Below the pieces are notes generated by a model, which was not told where the DNA came from, made no database searches, and saw only the letters and a program-made list of their open reading frames with translations. The position numbers and the translations under genes were made by a program. This document shows positions 35,328 to 44,461 of a stretch of DNA of 64,000 nucleotides, in pieces. Source of the stretch: Shewanella schlegeliana (GTDB taxonomy: Bacteria > Pseudomonadota > Gammaproteobacteria > Enterobacterales > Shewanellaceae); contig NZ_JAESVD010000006.1 in the NCBI RefSeq assembly GCF_016765635.1, forward strand, positions 124,001-188,000, in the 5' to 3' direction. Position 1 is the stretch's first letter, and each line of letters begins with the position of its first letter.

Positions 35328-36305
35328 ATGTTTTCTAATCAAGTTATTTTCTTAGGCCTAGTGTTTGTTGCAGTTCTATTCTTGTCACAAGCACTATTTT
35401 TACCTGTTTACAGTCCGCAAAGAGCGAACACTGCACTAGTGCGCAAGCGCCTAAAGAAGCTATCAGAAGAGTCCGGTGATATTACCTATGAAACGTCATT
35501 ACTTCGTAAGAGCCGTTTAGGGAAATTAGGCCCTATTGGGCGTTGGTTAGAACATTTCCAGGTTGTGGAAAATCTAAGCTATCGATTAGAGTTGGCCGAT
35601 TACAAATTGATGGGGCATCAATTTATCTTTCTTGCGGTTTTATCTGCATCTATTGCTGCATTCTTGGCTTGGGCTTATTTAGCGGAACCTATCGCAGCAG
35701 CTCTTATGTTTGTGGTAACACTTTTTCTATTTAACTTTAAGTTAAACCGCGATACAGCGAAGCGAATGGATAAAATTGAGGAAAGTTTTCCTGATGCTTT
35801 AGATGTATTGCGCCGTGCTCTCCAAGCTGGTTATTCATTCTCTGATGCAGTTAAGTTAGTCACCGAAGAGATGGAGGGGCCGCTTGCGAAGGAATTTAGC
35901 TTAATGTTCGCTAACATTAACTACAGTAAAGATACGAAAAGAGCACTCTTAGGGTTTATTGAGCGGGTGCCCAGTGTTTCAGCCATGGCTTTCGCTAGCG
36001 CGGTTATGGTTCAAAAAGAGACTGGCGGTAATTTAGCTGAAAATATTAACAACCTGGCAAGAGTCATTCGACTGCGTTTTACGTTTAGGCGCAGAGTGAG
36101 AACACTCTCAGCCGAAGGGCGTTTGTCTGCATGGATCCTTATCTTACTGCCGTTTGTGCTTTTCGCTGTTATTTATATTCAAACACCAGGTTATGTTGGT
36201 GAGCTAACCGGTACAGAAGAGGGTAATCAGTTGCTGATTTGGGGGGCTATCGGAATGTTTATCGGTGGCATGTGGATTAGTAAGTTAATAAGGATAGATA
36301 TGTAA
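35328..36305 (+). CDS. tadB: Tad pilus inner-membrane platform protein TadB
   Basis: A 325-residue type II secretion F-domain protein. Transmembrane helices are at about 5-22, 100-140 and at the C-terminus. The GspF-like cytoplasmic part has SFPDALDVLRRALQAGYSFS and VPSVSAMAFASAVMVQKETG. With TadC it forms the platform on which TadA acts. It is separated by one base from tadC. Confidence 0.93.
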   Translation: MFSNQVIFLGLVFVAVLFLSQALFLPVYSPQRANTALVRKRLKKLSEESGDITYETSLLRKSRLGKLGPIGRWLEHFQVVENLSYRLELADYKLMGHQFIFLAVLSASIAAFLAWAYLAEPIAAALMFVVTLFLFNFKLNRDTAKRMDKIEESFPDALDVLRRALQAGYSFSDAVKLVTEEMEGPLAKEFSLMFANINYSKDTKRALLGFIERVPSVSAMAFASAVMVQKETGGNLAENINNLARVIRLRFTFRRRVRTLSAEGRLSAWILILLPFVLFAVIYIQTPGYVGELTGTEEGNQLLIWGAIGMFIGGMWISKLIRIDM

Positions 36306-36306
36306 T

Positions 36307-37266
36307 ATGGACTATCTAATTGGTTTATTTGGTCAGTGGTTTGATGATCCTCAACATGTTGAATGGGCTATTTACACCGTTGCTGCGATTGCCGGAGTTA
36401 CCCTTGCAATATCTGTTTCTTACTTGATTAGCGGTGTCTACTCTCCTATTAGAAAAAGGTTGAAATCACTTAATGATGAGGAAAAACCAGTAACTCAAGA
36501 TGTGACTGGCACTTTGGAGCATGGCATAGACGAAATGGCTAAGAAGCCATTCCTCAACTTTTCTAATCATGAAACAAGACGCCTACTTATTCATGCTGGA
36601 TTCCACTCTCAAAATGCTCTCGCAGTTTTTAACGCTTCGCGCCTGCTTCTTATCTTGCTCGGATCCATTATTTCTTTGGTGGTTTTGAATCTGTTTCCTA
36701 ATATTTCGGGTATTTGGACAATTTACATCTTTTGCTTATTTATTGGTGGCGCATTTATTATTCCATCAATCGTATTGCAGTCTTTAGCAAATCGTCGTAT
36801 GCGCCGTCTTAGAGTCGGGTTTCCTGATGCCTTAGACTTACTCGTTGTTTGTTGTGAGGCAGGTCTTGGTTTAATGGCGGCTATGCAGAGGGTTGCTAAG
36901 GAGTTGGCATTCAGCCACCCGAACTTGGCTAGTGAACTGGATTTAGTATGTAGTAAGGTGAGAGCGGGCTTAACCATTAAGGTCGCGCTACAGGAGTTTA
37001 CCGATAGAACAGGTCTAGAAGATATTAAGGGGCTCAATTCAGCAATTTCTCAGAGTATGCGCTTGGGTACGGGGATTGCTGAAACGCTAAGAGTATTTTC
37101 AGATGAATATCGTAATAAGCGATTACAAGCGGCCGAAGAGCAAGCCGCAAAGCTTGCGGTGAAAATGATATTTCCAATGATGTGTTGTATCTGGCCTTCG
37201 TTCTTTATCGTTGCTGTAGGCCCTGCGGTATTAAAAGTAATGAAAGTATGGGGACAAGCGTTTTAA
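36307..37266 (+). CDS. tadC: Tad pilus inner-membrane platform protein TadC
   Basis: A 319-residue partner of TadB, also with a type II secretion F domain: RVGFPDALDLLVVCCEAGLG and LNSAISQSMRLGTGIAETLR, and terminal membrane helices. The segment RLQAAEEQAAKLAVKMIFPM before the last helix is typical of TadC. It is followed by tadD after about 30 bp. Confidence 0.93.
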   Translation: MDYLIGLFGQWFDDPQHVEWAIYTVAAIAGVTLAISVSYLISGVYSPIRKRLKSLNDEEKPVTQDVTGTLEHGIDEMAKKPFLNFSNHETRRLLIHAGFHSQNALAVFNASRLLLILLGSIISLVVLNLFPNISGIWTIYIFCLFIGGAFIIPSIVLQSLANRRMRRLRVGFPDALDLLVVCCEAGLGLMAAMQRVAKELAFSHPNLASELDLVCSKVRAGLTIKVALQEFTDRTGLEDIKGLNSAISQSMRLGTGIAETLRVFSDEYRNKRLQAAEEQAAKLAVKMIFPMMCCIWPSFFIVAVGPAVLKVMKVWGQAF

Positions 37267-37298
37267 GCGCTAGATTGAAGGACATATAGGGGATGGAT

Positions 37299-38357
37299 AT
37301 GAGCATAAGATTGATACCATTTAATACTAAAGGTCTAAAATTTTACTGTTGGGGATTGGTTAAAGCCTCAGCAATGCTAGGCATATTGCTTTTTGTAACT
37401 GCTTGTAGCTCTACCCCTGAAGAGGCTCCTGTAGAGGTTAAAGAGCCTGAACGCCAAGATTTACTGGATGTTGGGACACTCTCATCTGTAGCATCAGACT
37501 TCTCTGCCCCAAAAACGGAAGCAGACGCATTAACTAAAGCACGCACAGAGGAGCAATCCGGCAACCTTGAAAAGGCATTATATGCTTATATCCAAGCGTT
37601 AGACTTTAATGCTAAAAATGCGGAAACCTTTTATCAGATAGGCCGCATTCATACTATGAGAGGTAATATTGATATTGCTTTTAGAGCGTATAATGAAGCG
37701 CTTAGTCTTGATCCTAATCTAATGAGGGTTCATGCAGATCTTGGGGTCATCAGCATGGATAAACGACAGTACAGGGAAGCACGTTTATACTTAGAGAAGG
37801 CGATAGAGCTAGATCAATACAGACTCGAACAACTGGAAAATAAGCAGGTTATGAGAGAATTTTTGGTACCAGATCAAGACTCACCAGCACGAGTTTATAA
37901 TGCTATAGCCATATTGGAGGATGTCGAGAATAACCATCAACAAGCCAGAGAGTACTTCAAGTTAATATTGGAGCTTCAGCCTCATTCCCCAGTACTTATT
38001 ACCAATTTGGGTTATTCATATTACCTAACGGGTGAACTAAGCATGGCAGAAAAGTATTTGCGCCAAGCAATTCGCCAAGATTCAAACTTTGATCGAGCTT
38101 GGACTAATTTGGGGCTAGTCTATGTACGTAAAGGTTTGTATAAACGTGCACTAGCCACATTTGAACGAACCATGTCTCCGGCTGAAGCATTAAATGATTT
38201 AGGTTACTTCTTAATGCTAGAAGGGCAGTATGAAAAGGCTATTGCGCTGTTTGAGCGAGCAATAGATACATCGCCTAGTTATTTTGAACAAGCTCAGAAA
38301 AACTTAAGGAGAGCTAAAGCTGAGATTTCTGATGAATTTCAGCATGCGGGTTATTGA
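37299..38357 (+). CDS. tadD: TadD-like TPR lipoprotein
   Basis: A 352-residue lipoprotein with tetratricopeptide repeats. The signal peptide ends in the lipobox FVTAC. Repeats include EKALYAYIQALDFNAKNAET, AFRAYNEALSLDPNLMRVHA, NLGYSYYLTGELSMAEKYL and KAIALFERAIDTSPSYFE. TadD acts in secretin assembly. Of the two nearby ATGs, the second at 37299 has the better spacing to AGGGG. Last gene of the tad operon. Confidence 0.88.
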   Translation: MSIRLIPFNTKGLKFYCWGLVKASAMLGILLFVTACSSTPEEAPVEVKEPERQDLLDVGTLSSVASDFSAPKTEADALTKARTEEQSGNLEKALYAYIQALDFNAKNAETFYQIGRIHTMRGNIDIAFRAYNEALSLDPNLMRVHADLGVISMDKRQYREARLYLEKAIELDQYRLEQLENKQVMREFLVPDQDSPARVYNAIAILEDVENNHQQAREYFKLILELQPHSPVLITNLGYSYYLTGELSMAEKYLRQAIRQDSNFDRAWTNLGLVYVRKGLYKRALATFERTMSPAEALNDLGYFLMLEGQYEKAIALFERAIDTSPSYFEQAQKNLRRAKAEISDEFQHAGY

Positions 38358-38418
38358 TTATCAAGTTGGGAAATAACCCTGTGTTAATGTCAATCTTGGC
38401 AACACAATGCTCTGCAAT

Positions 38419-38452
38419 AATAAGCCCTACAATATGACAAGTAGGGCTTATT
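38419..38452. terminator. Bidirectional terminator between tadD and hypA
   Basis: A perfect 12-bp inverted repeat (AATAAGCCCTAC and GTAGGGCTTATT) with a 10-base loop in the gap between two convergent operons, 62 bases past tadD and 13 bases from the hypA stop. Confidence 0.85.
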
Positions 38453-38464
38453 AAGTTATCGTCG

Positions 38465-38812
38465 TTAAGCTTGCTCCAACTCAAGTTGCATTAACAGCAT
38501 ATCTTCACCGTCTAGTACTTTCGTTTGGCCACTTTGACAGTGACTGCAAATGACACTTCGTTCACTATGTTCTGTGCTCTGCCCACAGTCCAAACACATA
38601 AGTATTAATGGTTGGATATTCATCACGAGCTCGGCTTCACGGCAGATCCCTTCTAACTTGAAGGTTTCAAAAGCCGTCTTGAGTAGCTCTGGCTCTACAC
38701 CACTTAAGATCCCAAGTTTTATCTCAACTCGACTTATCTTAATAGCGTTATTCGCCTGAGCATGACGTTCACATTCTTCGATTAATGCAGTAACAATGGA
38801 GTATTCGTGCAC
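38465..38812 (-). CDS. hypA: Hydrogenase nickel incorporation protein HypA
   Basis: A 115-residue nickel metallochaperone that works with HypB. The N-terminal nickel-binding MHEYSIV (His-2) is present, encoded from a GTG start. The zinc ribbon is MCLDCGQ and CSHCQSG. It is the last gene of the hydrogenase operon and its start overlaps the hypE stop by one base. Length is the family norm. Confidence 0.95.
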   Translation of the reverse strand: MHEYSIVTALIEECERHAQANNAIKISRVEIKLGILSGVEPELLKTAFETFKLEGICREAELVMNIQPLILMCLDCGQSTEHSERSVICSHCQSGQTKVLDGEDMLLMQLELEQA

Positions 38813-39828
38813 TAGCAGATCCTCGGCAGTAACTCACCCTGAGGTAAGTCTAAATATCGAGTACTTCCCCAAGGAGTGTTTAGGATCACTTTTCCTTTTC
38901 GGTTCTGATTTACATCTCCAATTATGGCTGCTTGCTCGCAGTGGCAAAAACGCTTCATAATCTCTAATGTTGCATCGGCACTCTTCTTCGGTACAGCAAG
39001 GATAAAGGTACCCTCATTAGCGAGATCAAACGGCTCGAAGCCATAAAGCTCACATAAGCCTCTTACTTCATCGCAGACAGGGATCGCTTCCTCATGAACA
39101 TTAATCTCAACATCAGATGCCAGAGCCCACTCATTAAGAACCGCAGATAATCCACCACGGGTTGCGTCTCTCATTGCGTGGATTTCGATGTTGGCAGCAA
39201 TGAGTTGCTCGACAATAGGCCAAAGCGTAGCGCAGTCACTTGTCAGCTCAGAGTCTAGCGTCAGGCCTTCTCGCGCCATCAAAATTGCGGCGCCGTGGCG
39301 ACCGATGTCACGAGAGACGATGATGACATCATCATCGGTTACGCTTTTTACCGATATACCTTTTTGTAAAATCCGACCCACACCAGTGGTATTGATGAAG
39401 AGCCCGTCGGCACAGCCTCGTGGAACCACCTTAGTGTCTCCGCAAACAATCCTTGCACCGGACTGTTTCAGCTCCTTTGCCATGCTTTCGACGATAGTTT
39501 TTAACTTGGCAATCTCAAAGCCCTCTTCGATAATAAAGCTACAACTGAGATACTGTGGTTCTGCGGCCATCATCGCCAAGTCGTTAACGGTTCCAGCTAT
39601 AGAAAGCTTACCGATGTCGCCACCAGAGAAGAATAGTGGTGCTACAGTAAAGGAGTCGGTAGTAAAGGCGACATCGCCGTTAAAATGTAAGACCGCGGCA
39701 TCTTCTTCACTTCGTAAAATGGGATTATCGAACGCTTTAAAGAACAGGTCTTTAATCAGGTGGTTCATCTCTTTACCGCCGCCGCCATGACTGAGCTGTA
39801 CGACTTTCTTGGAAATGGTTTGATTCAT
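38812..39828 (-). CDS. hypE: Hydrogenase maturation protein HypE
   Basis: A 338-residue PurM-fold enzyme that dehydrates the carbamoyl group on its own C-terminal cysteine to a thiocyanate, which gives the CN ligands of the NiFe site. The C-terminus is PRIC, the required motif. The N-terminal [14 protein letters not shown] and [18 protein letters not shown] bind ATP. It overlaps hypD by 4 bases. Confidence 0.97.
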   Translation of the reverse strand: MNQTISKKVVQLSHGGGGKEMNHLIKDLFFKAFDNPILRSEEDAAVLHFNGDVAFTTDSFTVAPLFFSGGDIGKLSIAGTVNDLAMMAAEPQYLSCSFIIEEGFEIAKLKTIVESMAKELKQSGARIVCGDTKVVPRGCADGLFINTTGVGRILQKGISVKSVTDDDVIIVSRDIGRHGAAILMAREGLTLDSELTSDCATLWPIVEQLIAANIEIHAMRDATRGGLSAVLNEWALASDVEINVHEEAIPVCDEVRGLCELYGFEPFDLANEGTFILAVPKKSADATLEIMKRFCHCEQAAIIGDVNQNRKGKVILNTPWGSTRYLDLPQGELLPRIC

Positions 39829-40946
39829 TCTGTGACTCCGTTATAGCGGTAGTAGGCGTTACAAGCACCTTCTGAGCTGACCATACAGCTGCCTAATGGG
39901 GTTTCAGGGGTACAGCCACGTCCAAATACCTTACAGTCTTTGGGTTTGCATAAACCTCGAAGAATGTCGCCACACTGGCAGGCTTTATGATCGTCAATTT
40001 CATCAGTTGGAAGATGGGCAGCAAAAACAAGTTCAGCATCTCGATGGGCATATTCCTCTCTTAACATCAATGCAGAAGAGGGGATTGGACCAAGACCGCG
40101 CCAGCGGAAATTGTCTCTTACTTTGAAATAACGGTTAACCATTTTTTGGGCCGCAAGATTGCCATCTTCCGATACAGATCGGCTGTACTGATTTTCCAGT
40201 TCTGCCTTCGATGCTGCTTTTTGTTTTACAATCATTAAAATAGACTGCATGACATCCACTGGTTCAAACCCTGAAACCACGACCGGAGTATTGTAATCGG
40301 TCACGGCTGGGCGGTAGACCTTCGCGCCACTGATCACGCTAACATGTGCAGGACCAATAAAGGCGTTCACCTTTACATTCGGGTCGGCCATCACGGCATC
40401 AATCGCAGGCGGTACCAGAACGTGATTGATATGAAATACCAGATTATTAATCTGTCGTTGCTCGGCTTGATCGATAAGCACTGCGGTCATCGGGGTGGAA
40501 GTTTCGAAACCTATCGCAAAGAAAACAACCGTTTTATTGGGGTTATCGATAGCGATCTGTAAGGTATCTAGAGGGTCATAAATAGGTCTGATATCACAGC
40601 CATTTGCACGATAGTTTGCCAAACTGCCTTTAGAACCTGGAACACGGATCATGTCGCCTAGGGTTACCAAAATCGTATTAGGTAAACTTGCCAGAGCAGC
40701 AGCATGATCGATTCGCTCTTTTGGCATGATGCAAACTGGGCAGCCCGGACCATGAATAAAGTCGATATTATCGGGCAATAGCTGATTTAACCCATACTTC
40801 ATGATGGTGTGAGTATGTCCGCCGCACACCTCCATAATATTAACACTGCCGTCAACCAAACTTGCATAGTTAGCTATCTCTTTGGCTAAAGAGCGAATGA
40901 CCTCGGGATCTCTGAATCCTTTGTAAAGCTCTGTTAGGGCTATCAT
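39825..40946 (-). CDS. hypD: Hydrogenase maturation protein HypD
   Basis: A 373-residue [4Fe-4S] scaffold that assembles the Fe(CN)2CO unit with HypC. Conserved motifs are VCGGHTHTIMKYG, HGPGCPVCIMP and the C-terminal cluster ligands in ACQCGDILRGLCKPKDC, followed by LGSCMVSSEGAC. It overlaps hypC by one base and hypE by four, so translation is coupled. Confidence 0.97.
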   Translation of the reverse strand: MIALTELYKGFRDPEVIRSLAKEIANYASLVDGSVNIMEVCGGHTHTIMKYGLNQLLPDNIDFIHGPGCPVCIMPKERIDHAAALASLPNTILVTLGDMIRVPGSKGSLANYRANGCDIRPIYDPLDTLQIAIDNPNKTVVFFAIGFETSTPMTAVLIDQAEQRQINNLVFHINHVLVPPAIDAVMADPNVKVNAFIGPAHVSVISGAKVYRPAVTDYNTPVVVSGFEPVDVMQSILMIVKQKAASKAELENQYSRSVSEDGNLAAQKMVNRYFKVRDNFRWRGLGPIPSSALMLREEYAHRDAELVFAAHLPTDEIDDHKACQCGDILRGLCKPKDCKVFGRGCTPETPLGSCMVSSEGACNAYYRYNGVTE

Positions 40947-41194
40947 TAAGACTCCTGCTGTTCTTGTTCGAGTTTTTCCACAATTTCTCGATACAGAGCT
41001 AAACTTTCCATAGCGTCGGCTTTATCAATTTTATTCATAACGAAACCAATATGGATCAGAACATAGTCACCAATTTCTAATGCATCTGCCATTAGGTGAC
41101 TGCTGACCTTACGTTTGACGCCCATAGTATCGACGGTTACCGCCTGCTCATCTTCATGTAGCGCAATAACTTGTGATGGAATAGAAAGACACAT
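40946..41194 (-). CDS. hypC: Hydrogenase maturation chaperone HypC
   Basis: An 82-residue chaperone. The essential N-terminal MCLSIPSQV with Cys-2 is present, and the body has VKRKVSSHLM and GDYVLIHIGFVMNKID. It carries the Fe(CN)2CO unit from HypD to the HyaB precursor. One-base overlaps link it to hypB and hypD. Confidence 0.96.
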   Translation of the reverse strand: MCLSIPSQVIALHEDEQAVTVDTMGVKRKVSSHLMADALEIGDYVLIHIGFVMNKIDKADAMESLALYREIVEKLEQEQQES

Positions 41195-41955
41195 TAGGCG
41201 CGGACTCCTGCTTGTTGAAGCAACCAGTCAGCCACTTTGATTAGGGATTGAGGATCTTTAACTGATACCTCTAATAGCTCAACATTAGGGTTTAGTTTCT
41301 TTAGCTGAGCACGGGACTCTTCCATGCTGAAGTCAAAGTAGGGCATGAGATCAGACTTGGTGATCAAAACTAAGTCCGCACGGCGGAACATCACCGGATA
41401 CTTCTCAATTTTGTCGTCCCCCTCTGGTACAGAAAGCAACACGATATTCTTATGGGTGCCCACATCGTAACTTGCTGGGCAAACTAAGTTACCGACGTTT
41501 TCGACGAAGCAGATATCAATCGGGTCTAAGTTAATATGATGAAGGGCGCTGTGCACCATGAAGGCATCTAAGTGGCAAGCTGCACCAGTTTGGATCTGAT
41601 AGGCATCGATGCCTTTTGCCTTTAGTCTGTCTGCATCTCGGGAGGTCTCAAGATCTCCTTCGATAACCGCATATTTGAGGTCGGTATATTGATGTAAATG
41701 CTCAAGTAACGTGGTTTTTCCGCTACCAGGACTACTCATCAAGTTAAATGCTTTGATGCCTTTAGCATCAAAGTGCGCTCGGTTATGCTGCGCCTCAATA
41801 TCGTTCTTATCCAAAATTTTATGAATGATGGATAGGGTCTTTTTGTCATTGAGTTGAGGGTTGCTAGCGATATTATCGTCAGTTTTAGAATGCGAATGAC
41901 CTGAACTTAAAAGATGATCATGACGAGTGATCGAACAACCACAGTCTTGGCACAT
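41194..41955 (-). CDS. hypB: Hydrogenase nickel GTPase HypB
   Basis: A 253-residue GTPase for nickel delivery. It begins MCQDCGCS, the high-affinity nickel site (CxxCGC), followed by a short His-containing stretch rather than a long His-rich domain. GTPase motifs are MSSPGSGKTTLLEH, IEGDLETSRDADRL and LITKSDLMPYF. CGGAG lies seven bases before the ATG. A 100-bp gap with CRP-like and FNR-like sites precedes it, so it may have its own promoter. Confidence 0.96.
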   Translation of the reverse strand: MCQDCGCSITRHDHLLSSGHSHSKTDDNIASNPQLNDKKTLSIIHKILDKNDIEAQHNRAHFDAKGIKAFNLMSSPGSGKTTLLEHLHQYTDLKYAVIEGDLETSRDADRLKAKGIDAYQIQTGAACHLDAFMVHSALHHINLDPIDICFVENVGNLVCPASYDVGTHKNIVLLSVPEGDDKIEKYPVMFRRADLVLITKSDLMPYFDFSMEESRAQLKKLNPNVELLEVSVKDPQSLIKVADWLLQQAGVRA

Positions 41956-42013
41956 AGGTAACTCCGTTTTTTTATCGTTTTAATGATTGTCACTTAGGAC
42001 GATTGTATCGGCC

Positions 42014-42060
42014 TTGATGCAAATCAGATTTGTGTTTGTTGTTTGGTGATGTTTGTCACA
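42014..42060 (-). promoter_or_regulatory. CRP-like and FNR-like sites upstream of hypB
   Basis: On the coding strand of hypB, TGTGACAAACATCACC (42045-42060) matches the CRP half-sites TGTGA-N6-TCACA at 9 of 10 positions, and CTGATTTGCATCAA (42014-42027) matches the FNR/EtrA consensus TTGAT-N4-ATCAA at 9 of 10. The FNR-like centre is about 65 bases before the hypB ATG. The CRP-like site overlaps the end of hypF. This suggests an internal promoter for hypBCDEA. Confidence 0.6.
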
Positions 42061-44455
42061 CATGTTTGTTGTGCATTGCATACCATAATTGGCCGAGTGC
42101 AATGCCAGCATCGTTTATCGGTACCTTATGACTCGAAAGCAGCTGATTTCCTTGTGCGGTAAGTTGTTTCTCACAGCGCTCAAGTAAATACCGATTCTGA
42201 AATACCCCGCCGCAAAGTACGATTGGTGTTTCTAAATGAGCTTTAACGCTTTGACAAACCATATCGCATAGAGCATCCATAAACGCTTTGGAAATGAGTG
42301 CCACACGTTGAGGAGTGGGCGGTTTCAAGGTCATTTGCTCTACGATTTGGCATAGCAGATCTGAGGAGTCCCATTGCCCATTTGTCAGCTTGATTACAAA
42401 CCTAATTGACTCATCGTGCTCTGCTATAGTTTCACGGGCTTTGCTGTGTAGCGGTTGAAGCTTAGAATGGCTTTCAAAAAAATTCGGTTTATAAATCGTG
42501 TTCACTGAGTTGGCTGCGGTTTCAATTAAGATCCCGGCTTCGCCTTCATACTGAGTATCACTAATCATCCCTAGAGCCACTGCTACCGCATCAAACAATC
42601 TTCCGATTGATGAGGTTTTAATACTTGTCTTCGCCTGCCAAAGCTTAACTAAATTATTAAACATCGTCGGTGACAGCGTTTTTAGCGCCGGAATATCGAG
42701 TAGCTTGATCTGCTCTGGTGAATATTTTTCAAGCAAAATGGCAAGTAAGAGCCTTACCGGTTGCTTAATCGCTTGTTCACCGCCAATCAATGCAAAGGTA
42801 CTCAAGTGGCAAAGACGCTGATATTTGTGAACATCACAGCTCAAAAGTTCTCCGCCCCAAAGTGTTTTATCATCGCCTAATCCCGTACCATCAAAACTAA
42901 AACCCAGCACGGGGGTGGTGATCTTATTGGCTGCCATCACACTTAACACATGCGCATAGTGATGCTGAATTGCTGCAGTCCTTTTTACATCTTGGGATTG
43001 GGCCCAGCGACTAGTTGCGTAGTCGGGATGGTTATCATGGATAAGGCAGTTGGCATCGAATCCATATAATCTTGAAAAAGTATTTAGGGTGTGATGGAAA
43101 TACTCCTCAGCCTCAATCGACACGAGATCGCCAATATGAGGACTAAGAAACAGGTTATGATTAAAACCGAAACAGATACTGTTTTTCTGTTGGGCACCAA
43201 CAGCAAGAATGCTTTCATTTAATGCTTGCTCGCTATAGAAAGATAGCGGCGCATAACCTCGTGCTAAACGAAGCACCTGTAGATTATCGTTTATAACTTG
43301 TACAACGCTGTCGTCACAGCCATTCAATATCGGACGGTTGTGATCGAGGATATTGTCGATAACATGACTCAGTTTGCTATTGATTGCCACGCTATCGGTG
43401 ATGATAGGTTCGCCGGAGAGGTTTGCACTTGTCATGACTAAGGGGCGTTTTACGCCATTTAATAAGAGTTGGTGCAAAGGCGTATAGGGAAGAAAGATCC
43501 CAAGTCTGTCGATTCTAGGTGCAACAAGCTGACTAAGTGATGGCTCGACATTGTGAGCATCGATTTTGCGCATCAAGGTTATAGGGCGCTCGGCGCTGCT
43601 GAGGACTTGCCATTCTGCCGTGCTGCCTGTAACGAGCTTTTTAGCAGCCTCAATATTTTCAACCATCACCGCAAATGGCTTAGCCGGGCGGCTCTTTCGC
43701 TGGCGCATTAGACTCACGCAGCTATCGTTTGTGGCATCGCAAACGAGGTGAAATCCACCTATACCTTTAATGGCAAGTATTTTCCCGTTTAATAATGCCT
43801 CTATCGCATCTTCAAGCGCGCTTTCTTTGCTGCTGACTAGCGTCAGATCGGCTTGTTTAAAGCTTAATTGTGGACCGCAATCTGGACAACTGACGGGCTG
43901 GGCATGGTAACGTCTGTCCATTGGGTCTAAATAGGCTGACTTGCATTCAGGACACATATCAAAGTCTGCCATGGCAGTATTGGGTCTGTCATAGGGCAGG
44001 GCATTGATCAGTGAATACCTTGGTCCACAATTAGTGCAATTGGTGAACGGGTATCGAAAATGGCGGTCATTAATATTGGCGATATCGTTAAAGCAGTCAT
44101 CACAGGTACATTTATCGGACGAAACGGCCACAACGGCAAGACTCTCTTTTTCGCTATGTACAATACTAAACAGACCACAATCATCCATTATAGGTAGTGG
44201 CGTGACCTCAATACTGTCAATGCGAGCGAGAGGAGGCGGCTGCTTCCTAAACGCCGCTTCAAACAGAGCAAGTTCGGCAGGGTGCCCCTGAGCCTCTATT
44301 GTTACTCCTTCACTATTATTTAGTACGTTTCCGGTTAGGTTGAGCTCATGGGCCAACCGATATACAAAAGGTCGAAAACCGACACCTTGAACGATGCCGG
44401 TGATCTTTAGCTGTAAACGACAATTTGTCAGATTTTTAGTCATATATGCTAGCAC
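42056..44455 (-). CDS. hypF: Carbamoyltransferase HypF
   Basis: A 799-residue enzyme that makes the thiocarbamate on HypE from carbamoyl phosphate. The order is an acylphosphatase domain (GIVQGVGFRPFVYRLA), two zinc fingers (CDDCFND to CTNCGPRYS, and CPECKSAY to CPDCGPQ), a YrdC-like domain (KIGFHL-type segment IKGIGGFHLVCDA, RKSRPAKPFAVM) and a Kae1-like domain with IQHHYAHVLSV, FSFDGTGLGDD and VLCGGVFQNRYLL. The GTG at 44455 and the ATG at 44443 are both possible starts. It is directly downstream of a degenerate paralogue. Confidence 0.96.
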   Translation of the reverse strand: MLAYMTKNLTNCRLQLKITGIVQGVGFRPFVYRLAHELNLTGNVLNNSEGVTIEAQGHPAELALFEAAFRKQPPPLARIDSIEVTPLPIMDDCGLFSIVHSEKESLAVVAVSSDKCTCDDCFNDIANINDRHFRYPFTNCTNCGPRYSLINALPYDRPNTAMADFDMCPECKSAYLDPMDRRYHAQPVSCPDCGPQLSFKQADLTLVSSKESALEDAIEALLNGKILAIKGIGGFHLVCDATNDSCVSLMRQRKSRPAKPFAVMVENIEAAKKLVTGSTAEWQVLSSAERPITLMRKIDAHNVEPSLSQLVAPRIDRLGIFLPYTPLHQLLLNGVKRPLVMTSANLSGEPIITDSVAINSKLSHVIDNILDHNRPILNGCDDSVVQVINDNLQVLRLARGYAPLSFYSEQALNESILAVGAQQKNSICFGFNHNLFLSPHIGDLVSIEAEEYFHHTLNTFSRLYGFDANCLIHDNHPDYATSRWAQSQDVKRTAAIQHHYAHVLSVMAANKITTPVLGFSFDGTGLGDDKTLWGGELLSCDVHKYQRLCHLSTFALIGGEQAIKQPVRLLLAILLEKYSPEQIKLLDIPALKTLSPTMFNNLVKLWQAKTSIKTSSIGRLFDAVAVALGMISDTQYEGEAGILIETAANSVNTIYKPNFFESHSKLQPLHSKARETIAEHDESIRFVIKLTNGQWDSSDLLCQIVEQMTLKPPTPQRVALISKAFMDALCDMVCQSVKAHLETPIVLCGGVFQNRYLLERCEKQLTAQGNQLLSSHKVPINDAGIALGQLWYAMHNKHV

Positions 44456-44461
44456 AGCTAG

